From: Haliscomenobacter hydrossis DSM 1100
Lineage (GTDB): Bacteria; Bacteroidota; Bacteroidia; Chitinophagales; Saprospiraceae
Length of the DNA: 64,000 nt
Assembly (NCBI RefSeq): GCF_000212735.1
Contig: NC_015510.1
Span: 7,069,001-7,133,000 of the forward strand
Direction of reading: 5' to 3'
In this document: positions 24,198-33,027 of the stretch, piece by piece
Numbering within the stretch: the first letter of the stretch is position 1
How the letters are laid out: each line of letters begins with the position of its first letter
Notes under the pieces: generated by a model
The model's database searches: none
What the model was told of the DNA's origin: nothing
What the model saw: the letters and a program-made list of their open reading frames with translations, nothing else
Position numbers and translations under genes: made by a program

Positions 24198-26306
24198 ATG
24201 TTTCCTAAGCTAGTTATAAAACCAGTCCAATTTTCCTTTTTACTCTTGGGGGTACTTTTTGTGCTCAACAACTGCAAAAAGGATGACGACATCGCCAGCG
24301 GTTTGGTACAACTCAATAGTTTTGGTCCTTCTCCGGCGTTGCGAGGTGGGGAATTGCGCTTCATCGGTACCAACCTGGATCAAGTCACTGCGGTGATTTT
24401 GCCCAACAACGTGGAAGTGACTACGTTTAAAAGCAAGACGCCAGAGTTGTTGGTGATTGAAGTACCCAAAGCTACGGTAGAAGGCAAAGTAAGCCTGAAA
24501 ACCGCACAAGGGAATATCACTTCCAAATCCTTGTTGACCATTTCTGAGCCGATTGCGATCACCAGCTTCAGTCCGGCAAAATTGCGGCCTGGGGCTACCT
24601 TGACCATCGAGGGTACTTACCTCAACTTGATCGAGGAGATCATTTTTAGCAATAAAAAATCGGTGACGGCTTTTAAAAGTCAAACCGAAACCAAGATCGA
24701 GGTGCTCGTACCCGCCGATGCCCAATCGGGTGTATTCGTGATTTCGAATGGGATGCTTGATCCGATTTTGATCGAATCGGCTACGCCACTGGATGTTACG
24801 GTGCCAACCGTGAGCAAAATTTCACCCAGCCCGGTAAAGGCAGGCGCAAATCTGACCATTGAAGGAACCGATCTGGATTTGACCAAAGAGATCACCTTCC
24901 CCGGTGGCAGCAAAGTGAGCGCATTTGAAAGCATTGAAGCGGGAAAAATCGTCGTAAAAGTGCCCGCCAACAGCCAGGATGGTGCAGTCAAACTGGGCTT
25001 GGCTTCTCTGGTGGAGGTCAGTTCTACCCCACAAGTCAGCATGTTACTGCCGACCATTACCGATATCGCGCCTAACCCTGCCAAAACAGGCGGTAAAATT
25101 ACGGTAAAGGGTAAAGACCTCGATTTGGTAACGACCGTAACGTTTGGTGGCAACAAAACGGGATCCATTCAGTCGGGCCGTACCGCCACCGAAATAGAAG
25201 TAAATGTACCCGCCGATGCCACGGTTAGTACGGTCAGCTTTGCTACTGCTGCCAACAAATCCGTGACTTCCGGGGAAACCTTGAGTCTGGTAAAACCCAG
25301 CATTTCGGCCATTGCACCCGCCGATATTCAGGTCAACAAAGAACTGACCATTACGGGTACCAATTTGGACATTGTGGCCAAAGTGAAGTTCAACGGCGGA
25401 AAAGAAGTGGAGGTGAACAATCCTTCGGCTACACAAATCAAAGTGCAGGTACCCGTAGGAACCATCTCCGGCAACATCTCCGTGGTGGCCACCAATGGTG
25501 ACGAGGTCAGCTCAGAGCAACAGCTCAACATCCTGGCTTCTACAGCTTCGGTCATCACCAAGATGCCTACTTCGGCTAAACCGGGTCAAAAAATCCGCAT
25601 CGAAGGGGAAAACCTGGACGAAATTAGTGAAGTAATTTTCCCTGTGGGTGTAACGGCAACCATGTTTGGCTCAAAATCCAATACGGTGATTGAAGTGTTC
25701 ATTCCTACCAAAACCAAAACCGGGGTTGGCCGCATCAAATTCATCACGACAAAAGGCGAAACCGTTGAGTCCCCTGAAATCAATATTCAGGGCATTGACC
25801 CGATTGCAGATTTGAGTTTGGTGTTCTTCGATTTTGACAACCTTGGCCGCTGGTGGGGCGACGCCGGGGTGAATGAAAAAGACCCTGCGCTAACTGTAGA
25901 TGGCTCGAACTACTTCCGGGTCAACCAAAATTGCAACGGCTGGACGGGCTTCTTCTGGCGCAATGGTGCCAACAACTTTCCCGGCAATGTTGTAGGCACC
26001 CAGATCAGCAAGTACGTCATGAAATTTGACGTAAATGTGCTTTCGCCCATTACTGGAGGTGAATTCGCCTGGCGGATGAAAGGTTCGGAAGGCGACTTCT
26101 GGTACCGCTGGAAGCCCTGGGAGGCCACGGGCTCTTACAAAACCGATGGCTGGATTACCGTCACCGTTCCACTGACGGCTTTCTCGGATGGCAGCAAGGG
26201 CATCGTGAACCTGGCTTCGATTACCGAAGATTTTGGGGTAGCCTTCAATGCGGGTAGCTCTACCGTCAATGTATGCATCGACAATGTGCGTTTGGAATTG
26301 AAATAA
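24198..26306 (+). CDS. Multi-IPT/TIG surface glycan-binding lipoprotein
   Basis: The 702-residue protein starts with a lipoprotein signal (Cys in VLNNCKKDDD, about 26). Six IPT/TIG repeats follow, each opening with a phrase like IT-I-P-PAK-GG-ITVKGKDLD and spaced by about 80 residues (starts near 36, 113, 201, 280, 364, 448), forming a long stalk. The C-terminal domain (about 530-702) repeats the glycan-binding domain of the previous protein (WYRWKPWEATGSYKTDGWITV, VCIDNVRLELK). It probably carries the binding head farther from the membrane than its two-repeat paralogue. It is the last gene of the SusC/SusD operon and is followed by a strong terminator; no glycoside hydrolase follows. Confidence 0.85.
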   Translation: MFPKLVIKPVQFSFLLLGVLFVLNNCKKDDDIASGLVQLNSFGPSPALRGGELRFIGTNLDQVTAVILPNNVEVTTFKSKTPELLVIEVPKATVEGKVSLKTAQGNITSKSLLTISEPIAITSFSPAKLRPGATLTIEGTYLNLIEEIIFSNKKSVTAFKSQTETKIEVLVPADAQSGVFVISNGMLDPILIESATPLDVTVPTVSKISPSPVKAGANLTIEGTDLDLTKEITFPGGSKVSAFESIEAGKIVVKVPANSQDGAVKLGLASLVEVSSTPQVSMLLPTITDIAPNPAKTGGKITVKGKDLDLVTTVTFGGNKTGSIQSGRTATEIEVNVPADATVSTVSFATAANKSVTSGETLSLVKPSISAIAPADIQVNKELTITGTNLDIVAKVKFNGGKEVEVNNPSATQIKVQVPVGTISGNISVVATNGDEVSSEQQLNILASTASVITKMPTSAKPGQKIRIEGENLDEISEVIFPVGVTATMFGSKSNTVIEVFIPTKTKTGVGRIKFITTKGETVESPEINIQGIDPIADLSLVFFDFDNLGRWWGDAGVNEKDPALTVDGSNYFRVNQNCNGWTGFFWRNGANNFPGNVVGTQISKYVMKFDVNVLSPITGGEFAWRMKGSEGDFWYRWKPWEATGSYKTDGWITVTVPLTAFSDGSKGIVNLASITEDFGVAFNAGSSTVNVCIDNVRLELK

Positions 26307-26337
26307 AGAGATTGACTAAATAGTGTTCTATTGCTAG

Positions 26338-26370
26338 AGGCTGACTGGGTGAAACTGGTCAGCCTTTTTT
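26338..26370 (+). terminator. Rho-independent terminator of the SusC/SusD operon
   Basis: AGGCTGAC pairs with GTCAGCCT around GGGTGAAA-containing loop sequence, followed directly by TTTTTT. It lies 31 nt after the last stop codon of the operon. Confidence 0.9.
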
Positions 26371-26477
26371 CATACTCACTCAACACCACTCAGTTCTATA
26401 CTCAGACTTCATCTGATGTAAGTATAGGTGAGCATCACTAAAATACACCACAACTTCAATTTAAACTTAGTTTTTTT

Positions 26478-26716
26478 ACCGCAGAGTAAAGGAGTATACG
26501 CAGAGTTTCGCGGAGTTTTTTTAGGTGCACCTGCGGTGCAGAGAGGCCCCAGAGTTCGCCATTACTGAAGCTTGGTTCATTACCCTTTGTCAAACATAAT
26601 ACTTGTTTTTAGGCAAGATCTTCCTGGAGTTCGAACTCCAGCCAACGCAGGTGGCAAACTCCTTAATACTAAAAAAACTCCGCGAAACTCTGCGTGTACT
26701 CCGTTCACTCTGCGGT
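26478..26716. repeat. Nested palindromic element of about 240 bp
   Basis: The outer arms (26478-26523 and 26670-26716) are about 46 bp long and match at roughly nine of ten positions; they start ACCGCAGAGT and contain ACGCAGAGTTTCGCGGAG. Inside, CACCTGCG pairs with CGCAGGTG, AGGTGCACCT is a palindrome, and CTGGAGTTCGAACTCCAG (26624-26641) is a perfect 18-bp palindrome. No open frame is present. The remaining bases of the 517-nt spacer (26307-26823) hold the operon terminator and the promoter of the next gene. Confidence 0.85.
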
Positions 26717-26764
26717 GAAAAATGAGTAATGTGGGTTATTCATTCGGGAGGATGAGCGAAAATC

Positions 26765-26794
26765 TTGAACTAGCAGACAAATTTTGTAATTTTG
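26765..26794 (+). promoter_or_regulatory. Promoter of the U32 gene (TTG, 19 nt, TAATTTTG)
   Basis: TTG at 26765-26767 and TAATTTTG at 26787-26794 are 19 nt apart, a full match to the Bacteroidota consensus. The start codon follows 29 nt downstream. Confidence 0.75.
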
Positions 26795-26823
26795 CGCCTT
26801 GCCCGAATGATTAGCTGAAAGAA

Positions 26824-28710
26824 ATGCAGTTGCACGGAATGAGAAAAAAAATTGAGATCCTGGCTCCGGCCAAAAACCTGTACCAGGGCATGGCCGCCGT
26901 CAATGCTGGCGCAGACGCCGTGTACATCGGCGCACCCTTGTTCGGCGCCCGCACCAATGCCACAAACTCATTGGAGGACATCACCGAGATGGTCAGGTAC
27001 GCCCACTTGTTCAAAGCGAAGGTACTCGTGACCCTCAATACTATTTTGTACGACAACGAACTGGAACCCTGCCGGAAACTCATCTGGGAACTGTACCACA
27101 TCGGCGTGGATGCCATCATCGTACAGGACATGGGGATTTTGGAAATGGAGCTCCCACCCATCGCCATCCATGCCAGCACCCAGGCCAACAACCGGGATGC
27201 TGCTCATGTGAAATTTTTGGCCGATGCCGGCATCAAACGCGTAGTCCTGGCCCGGGAATTGAACTTGGATCAGGTCCGTGAAATCCACGAAGCCAGCGAC
27301 GTAGAACTGGAATTTTTTGTCACCGGTGCGCTGTGTGTATCCTTCAGCGGCAATTGTTACATGAGCATTGCCAACGGCGAACGCTCGGCCAACCGCGGCT
27401 CCTGCGCCCAGAACTGCCGCCTGCCTTACCAGTTGATCGACGGGAAAGGCAATACCCTTATCGAAAGCAGTCACCTCTTGTCGATCAAGGATTTGGATCT
27501 GAGCGAGGAGCTGCCCAATTTGATCGAAGCGGGGGTTTCTTCCTTTAAAATAGAAGGCCGGTTGAAAGACATTGTGTACGTCAAAAACAACACTTCTTAC
27601 CTGCGCAAAAAACTGGATACCTTCCTGGAAGCCCATGCGGATCAATTCCAAAAGGCCTCCTCAGGCCGAACTTTTTACAATTTTGAGCCGGAACTGGATC
27701 GCAGCTTCAACCGGGGCTATACCGATTATTTTGTCAACCACCGCCGCGAAAAAATCGGCTCCTGGGAAAGCCCCAAGTCCAAGGGGCAGTACATCGGCAA
27801 ATTGCTGGAAGTGAAAGCCAACGGCTACCGGATCGAAAACCACGAGCTGCTCAACAACGGCGACGGCCTGTATTTTCTCAACGAACAAGGCATCGCCGAT
27901 GGCACCCAGGTCAACATCATCATCAACGACCTGGTGGTGCCCAACGTACTGAAACCCTTGGCCGTTGGTACCGAAATATACCGCAACCTGGATGCCGAGT
28001 TCAGTCGGATGATTGAAAATGAAAACAGCGCCGTGCGGAAAATCGGCGTAAAAATGCGCTTCAGCGAAACCGAAACTGGTTTTAGCCTGCAAGTGGTGGA
28101 CGAGGACGGGCACACCTACACTGCAAACCTCGAAGCGCCCAAAGAACCCGCCAAAAACGCCGAGGGACTGATCGAAAACATCACCAAGAACCTCGCTAAA
28201 ACCGGTAGCACCCCCTTCATCGCGGATGAAATTGCGGTGGATTTTTCACAAAACTGGTTTTTGCCCAATTCAAAAGTCAACGAAATCCGGCGGGCGGCCT
28301 TGGAACAACTGGCGGACATCCGCATTCGGGATTACCAAAGGGAAGCAACCCAGATCGTCAAAACTGAACACCCTTACCCGGTGAAAGCGCTCGATTTTAC
28401 CTACAACGTGTCCAATAAATTGGCCCGGGCATTTTACCAGCGCCACGGCGTTACCGACATCGAAAAAGCCTTTGAGTTGCAGTGGGATCCCGGCAAATCT
28501 CGGGTGATGGTGACCAAATATTGCGTAAAATACGAATTGGGCAAATGCCCGCGTTACCAGCGCAATACCATGGGCGAAAAACTCGCCGAACCGCTCACCC
28601 TGAAACACGGGGAGGTGGAGTATAAGTTGAAGTTCAACTGTAAGCCTTGTGAGATGGAGATTTGGGAGAAGGACGCGGAATTGGTGTTGGAGGATGATGG
28701 GATGGATTGA
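26824..28710 (+). CDS. U32-family protein (RlhA/TrhP-type RNA hydroxylation factor)
   Basis: The 628-residue protein belongs to peptidase family U32: ILAPAKNLYQGMAAVNAGADAVYIGAPLFGAR-type N-terminus (kept in pieces: APAKNLYQG, AVYIGAPLFG), then the signature GALCVSFSGNCYMS and RGSCAQNCRLPY (about 175-200) with the clustered cysteines. A further Cys group lies near the C-terminus (KYCVKYELGKCP, FNCKPCEMEIW). Members formerly called collagenases are now known as prephenate-dependent RNA hydroxylation factors: RlhA (about 650 residues, 23S rRNA) and TrhP (about 450, tRNA). The length and the C-terminal extension favour the RlhA group. A perfect promoter precedes it. Confidence 0.85.
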   Translation: MQLHGMRKKIEILAPAKNLYQGMAAVNAGADAVYIGAPLFGARTNATNSLEDITEMVRYAHLFKAKVLVTLNTILYDNELEPCRKLIWELYHIGVDAIIVQDMGILEMELPPIAIHASTQANNRDAAHVKFLADAGIKRVVLARELNLDQVREIHEASDVELEFFVTGALCVSFSGNCYMSIANGERSANRGSCAQNCRLPYQLIDGKGNTLIESSHLLSIKDLDLSEELPNLIEAGVSSFKIEGRLKDIVYVKNNTSYLRKKLDTFLEAHADQFQKASSGRTFYNFEPELDRSFNRGYTDYFVNHRREKIGSWESPKSKGQYIGKLLEVKANGYRIENHELLNNGDGLYFLNEQGIADGTQVNIIINDLVVPNVLKPLAVGTEIYRNLDAEFSRMIENENSAVRKIGVKMRFSETETGFSLQVVDEDGHTYTANLEAPKEPAKNAEGLIENITKNLAKTGSTPFIADEIAVDFSQNWFLPNSKVNEIRRAALEQLADIRIRDYQREATQIVKTEHPYPVKALDFTYNVSNKLARAFYQRHGVTDIEKAFELQWDPGKSRVMVTKYCVKYELGKCPRYQRNTMGEKLAEPLTLKHGEVEYKLKFNCKPCEMEIWEKDAELVLEDDGMD

Positions 28711-28916
28711 AATAAGGCTCGGAACCGGATAGTCCAAGCGGTGCTGGTATTTGACACAAGCCTTAATTTTTGCAACGTGCATACTCATGCGTCAGAGACA
28801 CGGAAATAATGGGTTCAAGTCAGACATTGAACCAGCAGCAGGCGGTGGGGTATTGGAGACTTGTGTTAGCGGGGGTGAATGCTAATTGTTTGAAATAAAC
28901 ATCCTCGTGCGTTGAT

Positions 28917-31358
28917 CTATTCATTTCGTAGTGAACATATGGGGTTTGTAACTGATGCTTTAACTGATTGATAACAAACTGTAATAAAGGCTACTGCAAA
29001 TGAAGCAAAACCTACGCCTAAAATTGTCCATGTACTAATTTGAATCCTAAAAGCAAAGCTGCGTAGCCACCATGTTTCCATGATGTACCAGGAAATCGGG
29101 ATGGCCAATAGAAAAGAAATTAAAACAGTTCCTGTAAATCCACGTGTTAACAGAAAAAACACATCCAGAATGCCCGCACCAAATACTTTACGAATCTCAA
29201 TTTCTTTGGAGCGCAAACTGGCTGTATAAGTAGAAAGACCAAGCAATCCAATCAAGGCTATGAAGATGCTAAGGCCAGAAAATAACGCAAAGACTCTGCT
29301 CATTCGTTCTTCTTTTCGGTAGTTAGATTCAACAACATCGTCAAGAAATCTAAATTGAAAAGGTGAATTGGGGGCTAAATCTTTCCACTTGGCTTCAATT
29401 TGTGAAATGGCTGTTGCATTAGCACTTGGTTTAAGCCTCGCCACCACGTAGCTCATCCGGCTGAATATAATTTCGTTGCTCTGAATGACCAATGGGGTGA
29501 TTGTTTCATGTAGCGTTTTATAGTTAAAGTCTTTAATGACTCCAATTACAGTAAAGGTAATTCGCTCTCCAGAGCGATATGTCTGCTCAATAAAGGTTAT
29601 CTTTTTACCTATGGGATTTGATAGACCAAATGTTTTTACGGCAGATTCGTTTAGAATCACTGAAAGCGAATCATTAGTAGATGCGGAAAACATGTTGCCA
29701 TCAAGTAACTTAAAGCCCATTGTTTCCGCAAACTCGTCTCCAATTTCCATAGTATGCATCGACCTCATTTCAGGGGAATCTTCTGATTGATACTGTTGGG
29801 GATAAATGCCTCCCATCGAGGGCATTGATAAACTTCCTGCTACCGAAACCACTTGGTTTAGCTGCTTAATTTCCTCCACTAAACGGCGCGTAAACTGAGG
29901 CTTCATGTGAAAATCTCCTTCAATTACCAATAGCGCATCCTTGTTAAAACCTAAGTCTTTCTGGCTTATAAACTTTGACTGTTGCAGCATGACCAATGTG
30001 CAAATGATCAAGGTAATCGAAACCCAAAATTGAAAAACTACCAGTCCGCTCCTTATCCATTTACCTTTTGAAGTAGCCGTGAAATTGCCTTTCAATACGC
30101 TAACTGGTTTGAAAGAAGACAGTACAAAAGATGGGTAAAGTCCAGATAAAAGCCCTAATGTAATAGTTAACACAATGAACCCAAAAATCGTATTCGAGGC
30201 AAATCTTATTTGTAAGTTTTTTTCTACAAGGAGGTTAAAATATGGCAAAGCAATAATGGTTAGCAAAATGGATAAACCCACTCCCATGAAACTTACGATG
30301 AGGGACTCGCTCAAAAATTGATAGATTAATTGCCGCTTGAACGAACCCAACGCTTTTCTGACCCCAACTTCTCTGGCTCGTTCATGCGAGCGAGCTGTGG
30401 CAAGGTTTATAAAATTAATGCAGGCAATGATGAAGATAAGCATAGAGATGGCCATCAGTATTCTTATCAAAATGATGTTACCACTGGGTTTCATGCCACC
30501 AATGTTGTCAGGATCTAAATAAATACCTGTAAGTGGACGCAGGAAATAGCGAAATCCATTACCTGCTTTTTTGTACTCAGCCCATGACATTCTATTTGCC
30601 TGCTCAAAGTCGGCAGCTGCATACAAATCCACCATAGTGGGAAACTTTGATTCAAGCGTTGCTGGATTTGCGCCCTCTTTCAATTTCAAGTAACAATAGG
30701 TATCAGGTCGGTTAAAATTATCGATATTGAATCGTTCGATCGTGTTAATTGAGATCAATATGTTGAATGTAAAATGAGTATTCTCTGGTGGGTCTTTACA
30801 AATGCCTGTAACCGTAAAAACATCGCCCGACATCGTGATTAATTTTCCGAAAGCATCCTCATCACCAAAAAGCCGCTTGGCTGTACTTTCGGTGAGCACC
30901 ATACTCTTAGGATGCAGGAGCATCGTCTTACGATCGCCCTTCAAGACTTTGAAACTAAATATGTTGAAAAGATTATTATCGGCGGCATATACACCACTCT
31001 CCAGAAAATTTAGCTCACTTTTATCAGAACCTTTGTAAGAAATTCTCATGTCATCGAATGGGCCACAAATGTTTGTCGCCTGCTTTACCTCGGGATAATC
31101 CTTAACTAACACACTTGCAAAAGAATGCGGAACACCTGCTTGAATAATCGTTTGATCAGGTTGCTTTAGCTCCAGAACAAGTTTGTGTATTTGTTTAGCA
31201 TCGACAAAGTCTTTGTCATATGAAAGTTCACTCTTGACAAATAAAGTGAGCAGAATGCAGCTTGTCATCCCAACTGATAATCCGAGAACATTGATAAGTG
31301 TATATCCTTTCTGTCTGATTAAATTCCGGAATGCAACTTTAAAATAGTTCTTGAACAT
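28917..31358 (-). CDS. FtsX/MacB-like ABC transporter permease
   Basis: The 813-residue membrane protein has the double-unit architecture common in Bacteroidota: an N-terminal helix (about 20-42), a MacB periplasmic core domain, three helices with the FtsX motif (ARSHERAREVGVRKALGSFKR split over about 325-345), a further helix near 425, a second periplasmic domain, and a second FtsX unit (SLRSKEIEIRKVFGAG, about 720) with three helices to the end. No ATPase gene is adjacent, so it would rely on an unlinked partner or act as an orphan. Such permeases extrude antimicrobials, lipoproteins or other hydrophobic compounds; the substrate is unknown. The gene looks richer in A and T than recF and the U32 gene on either side. 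Confidence 0.9.
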   Translation of the reverse strand: MFKNYFKVAFRNLIRQKGYTLINVLGLSVGMTSCILLTLFVKSELSYDKDFVDAKQIHKLVLELKQPDQTIIQAGVPHSFASVLVKDYPEVKQATNICGPFDDMRISYKGSDKSELNFLESGVYAADNNLFNIFSFKVLKGDRKTMLLHPKSMVLTESTAKRLFGDEDAFGKLITMSGDVFTVTGICKDPPENTHFTFNILISINTIERFNIDNFNRPDTYCYLKLKEGANPATLESKFPTMVDLYAAADFEQANRMSWAEYKKAGNGFRYFLRPLTGIYLDPDNIGGMKPSGNIILIRILMAISMLIFIIACINFINLATARSHERAREVGVRKALGSFKRQLIYQFLSESLIVSFMGVGLSILLTIIALPYFNLLVEKNLQIRFASNTIFGFIVLTITLGLLSGLYPSFVLSSFKPVSVLKGNFTATSKGKWIRSGLVVFQFWVSITLIICTLVMLQQSKFISQKDLGFNKDALLVIEGDFHMKPQFTRRLVEEIKQLNQVVSVAGSLSMPSMGGIYPQQYQSEDSPEMRSMHTMEIGDEFAETMGFKLLDGNMFSASTNDSLSVILNESAVKTFGLSNPIGKKITFIEQTYRSGERITFTVIGVIKDFNYKTLHETITPLVIQSNEIIFSRMSYVVARLKPSANATAISQIEAKWKDLAPNSPFQFRFLDDVVESNYRKEERMSRVFALFSGLSIFIALIGLLGLSTYTASLRSKEIEIRKVFGAGILDVFFLLTRGFTGTVLISFLLAIPISWYIMETWWLRSFAFRIQISTWTILGVGFASFAVAFITVCYQSVKASVTNPICSLRNE

Positions 31359-31587
31359 GGTTAAATTGAATTGTTTATGCAGTTATATAAAAACCCGCAT
31401 TGCGTCTTTTCACTTAGTCCTTAGTTGCGGGTAAGTTCGCTTACACCGCATATCATTTTCTTTCGGCTACGTGGTTTATGTACGCGGTACTATAATTACC
31501 TTACCTGCGAATATAGCAAGCGATTGTTTATCAGACAAGTAATTATCTATTAAATTATAAAATCATCAATCAGGCTTTTGGCTCTAC

Positions 31588-32685
31588 CTACCCAATCTTC
31601 CCATCCTCCACCACAAAACGCCGATACTCCACCCCAAACTGCGCCACTATCTCCGCAATCCTTGTCTCATGTGTATCCGTAATAAAAATCTGCCCAAACT
31701 GCCCCTCAGTAAGCAAGCGCAGGAGGTGCGTCACGCGCTGTGCATCCAGCTTATCAAACAAGTCATCGAGGAGCAAAATGGGCGGAACCGCTTTGTTTTG
31801 CCGCAGCATTTCGTACTGCGCCAGTTTGAGTGCCAGCAAAAAAGACTTGAGCTGCCCTTGGGAGCCGAATTTTTTCAGGGGATGTTCGCCCAGGCTAAAC
31901 ACCAGGTCATCGCGGTGGATGCCTTTGGTGGTGCGCTGCAAGGCAAGGTCGCGTTGGCGGCTGTTGGCCAGCAAGTCCCCCAGGTCGTTTTCCAGCAATT
32001 GAGACTCATAGGTGAGTTGAACTTCTTCTCCCCGGCCAGAGATGTACTGGTGGGTAGATTGGAAAATGGCGGTGAATTTTTGCGCAAATTTTGCCCTTTG
32101 CTCCAACACGTACAGCGCGGGGTCAATCAACTGTTCGTCGTACACGTCTAGCAAGCTCAGGTTGCCGCCGCTGCGTTCGGCCAGGTTCTTGAGCAGCGCG
32201 TTGCGTTGATGCAGCACCTTGTTGTAGGCAATCAGTTCGTAGAGGTAGCGTTGGTCCAGTTGGGAGAGGGTGTTGTCCAAAAAACGGCGGCGCTCTTCGC
32301 TGCCTTCCCGGATGAGTTGAATGTCGTCGGGGCCGATGAACACCACGGGCAACAAGCCGATGTGCTCGGCCAGTTTGGCGTAGGCCACATCGTTGCGCTC
32401 CAGTTCTTTGAGTTTGCGGGGCATGACCTTGGCGACAATCTTCTCTTTTTTGCCGTGCAGGACAAAGTGGCCTTCCAAACGGAAAAACGCCTCATGGTGT
32501 CGTGCAATGGCGTTATCCGTTAAATTGAAATGGCTTTTGGCCATACACAGGTAATAAATGGCATCGAGCAGGTTGGTTTTGCCCATACCGTTGTTGCCAA
32601 CCAGGCAATTGAGCCGGGGAGAGCAGTCAAGTTTTTGATTTTCGTAATTTTTAAAATTAGCTAAAGCAATGCGTTCGAGATACAT
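31588..32685 (-). CDS. recF: DNA replication and repair protein RecF
   Basis: RecF is an SMC-like ATPase that loads RecA at single-strand gaps through RecO and RecR. The 365-residue protein has Walker A GNNGMGKTN (about 30-38), the ABC signature region GSQGQLKSFLLALKLAQ (about 270-286) and Walker B PPILLLDDLFDKLD (about 297-310). The length is that of the family. It is isolated from dnaA and dnaN and is divergent from pdhA across a spacer with two tandem-repeat hairpins. Confidence 0.95.
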   Translation of the reverse strand: MYLERIALANFKNYENQKLDCSPRLNCLVGNNGMGKTNLLDAIYYLCMAKSHFNLTDNAIARHHEAFFRLEGHFVLHGKKEKIVAKVMPRKLKELERNDVAYAKLAEHIGLLPVVFIGPDDIQLIREGSEERRRFLDNTLSQLDQRYLYELIAYNKVLHQRNALLKNLAERSGGNLSLLDVYDEQLIDPALYVLEQRAKFAQKFTAIFQSTHQYISGRGEEVQLTYESQLLENDLGDLLANSRQRDLALQRTTKGIHRDDLVFSLGEHPLKKFGSQGQLKSFLLALKLAQYEMLRQNKAVPPILLLDDLFDKLDAQRVTHLLRLLTEGQFGQIFITDTHETRIAEIVAQFGVEYRRFVVEDGKIG

Positions 32686-32706
32686 TGGGTGTGAACTTTA
32701 CTGAAT

Positions 32707-32817
32707 AGGTTGAGGAAGGTTGAGAGAGGTTGAGGAGGTTTAGGCTACCGCAGCGACTTTGACAATGACGCTGCGGTAGCCTAAACCTCCTCAACTTCTC
32801 TCAACCTTCCTCAACTT
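32707..32817. repeat. GTTGAGGA tandem-repeat hairpin with conserved core
   Basis: Left arm 32707-32755 and right arm 32769-32817 pair over 48-49 bp with about one or two mismatches, around the 13-nt loop ACTTTGACAATGA. Units vary (GTTGAGGAA, GTTGAGAGA, GTTTAGG) and each variant is matched in the opposite arm. The core GGCTACCGCAGCG and a loop complementary to that at 9333 show it is the same family in inverted orientation. It lies between divergent recF and pdhA. Confidence 0.9.
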
Positions 32818-32849
32818 TATGGCATTTCGGGCGTTGAAGGTAAAATAAA

Positions 32850-32946
32850 AAGTTGAAGAGTTGAAGCGTTTAAAAGTTGAAAGGAGAACTACAGATGGGT
32901 GCTATCCCTCTTTTCAACTTTTCAACTTCTAAACTTTTCAACTTTC
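32850..32946. repeat. GTTGAAAA tandem-repeat hairpin
   Basis: The left arm has four 8-nt units (GTTGAAGA, GTTGAAGC, GTTTAAAA, GTTGAAAG), the right arm four to five complements (TTTTCAAC, TTCTAAAC). They pair imperfectly around a loop of about 25 nt (ACTACAGATGGGTGC). It follows the GTTGAGGA element in the same divergent spacer and ends just before the pdhA promoter. Confidence 0.75.
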
Positions 32947-32957
32947 CTTTGAAGATA

Positions 32958-32965
32958 TATATTTG
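32958..32965 (+). promoter_or_regulatory. -7 element of the pdhA promoter (TATATTTG)
   Basis: TATATTTG matches TAnnTTTG and lies about 60 nt before the ATG of pdhA. At the -33 distance only TTT of the hairpin arm is present, so the repeat element may supply the upstream part of this promoter. Confidence 0.5.
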
Positions 32966-33027
32966 CCTTATCTTTAGCTCGACTATTCAACAAACATAGC
33001 GAAGATTCGCTAAAACATGCAGTGCAC

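Noticed and set aside
32707-32946. Tandem-repeat hairpins as ordinary Rho-independent terminators
   Set aside because: They lie between divergent recF and pdhA, where no transcript should end, and lack T-tracts, although the copy at 37015 may terminate convergent genes.
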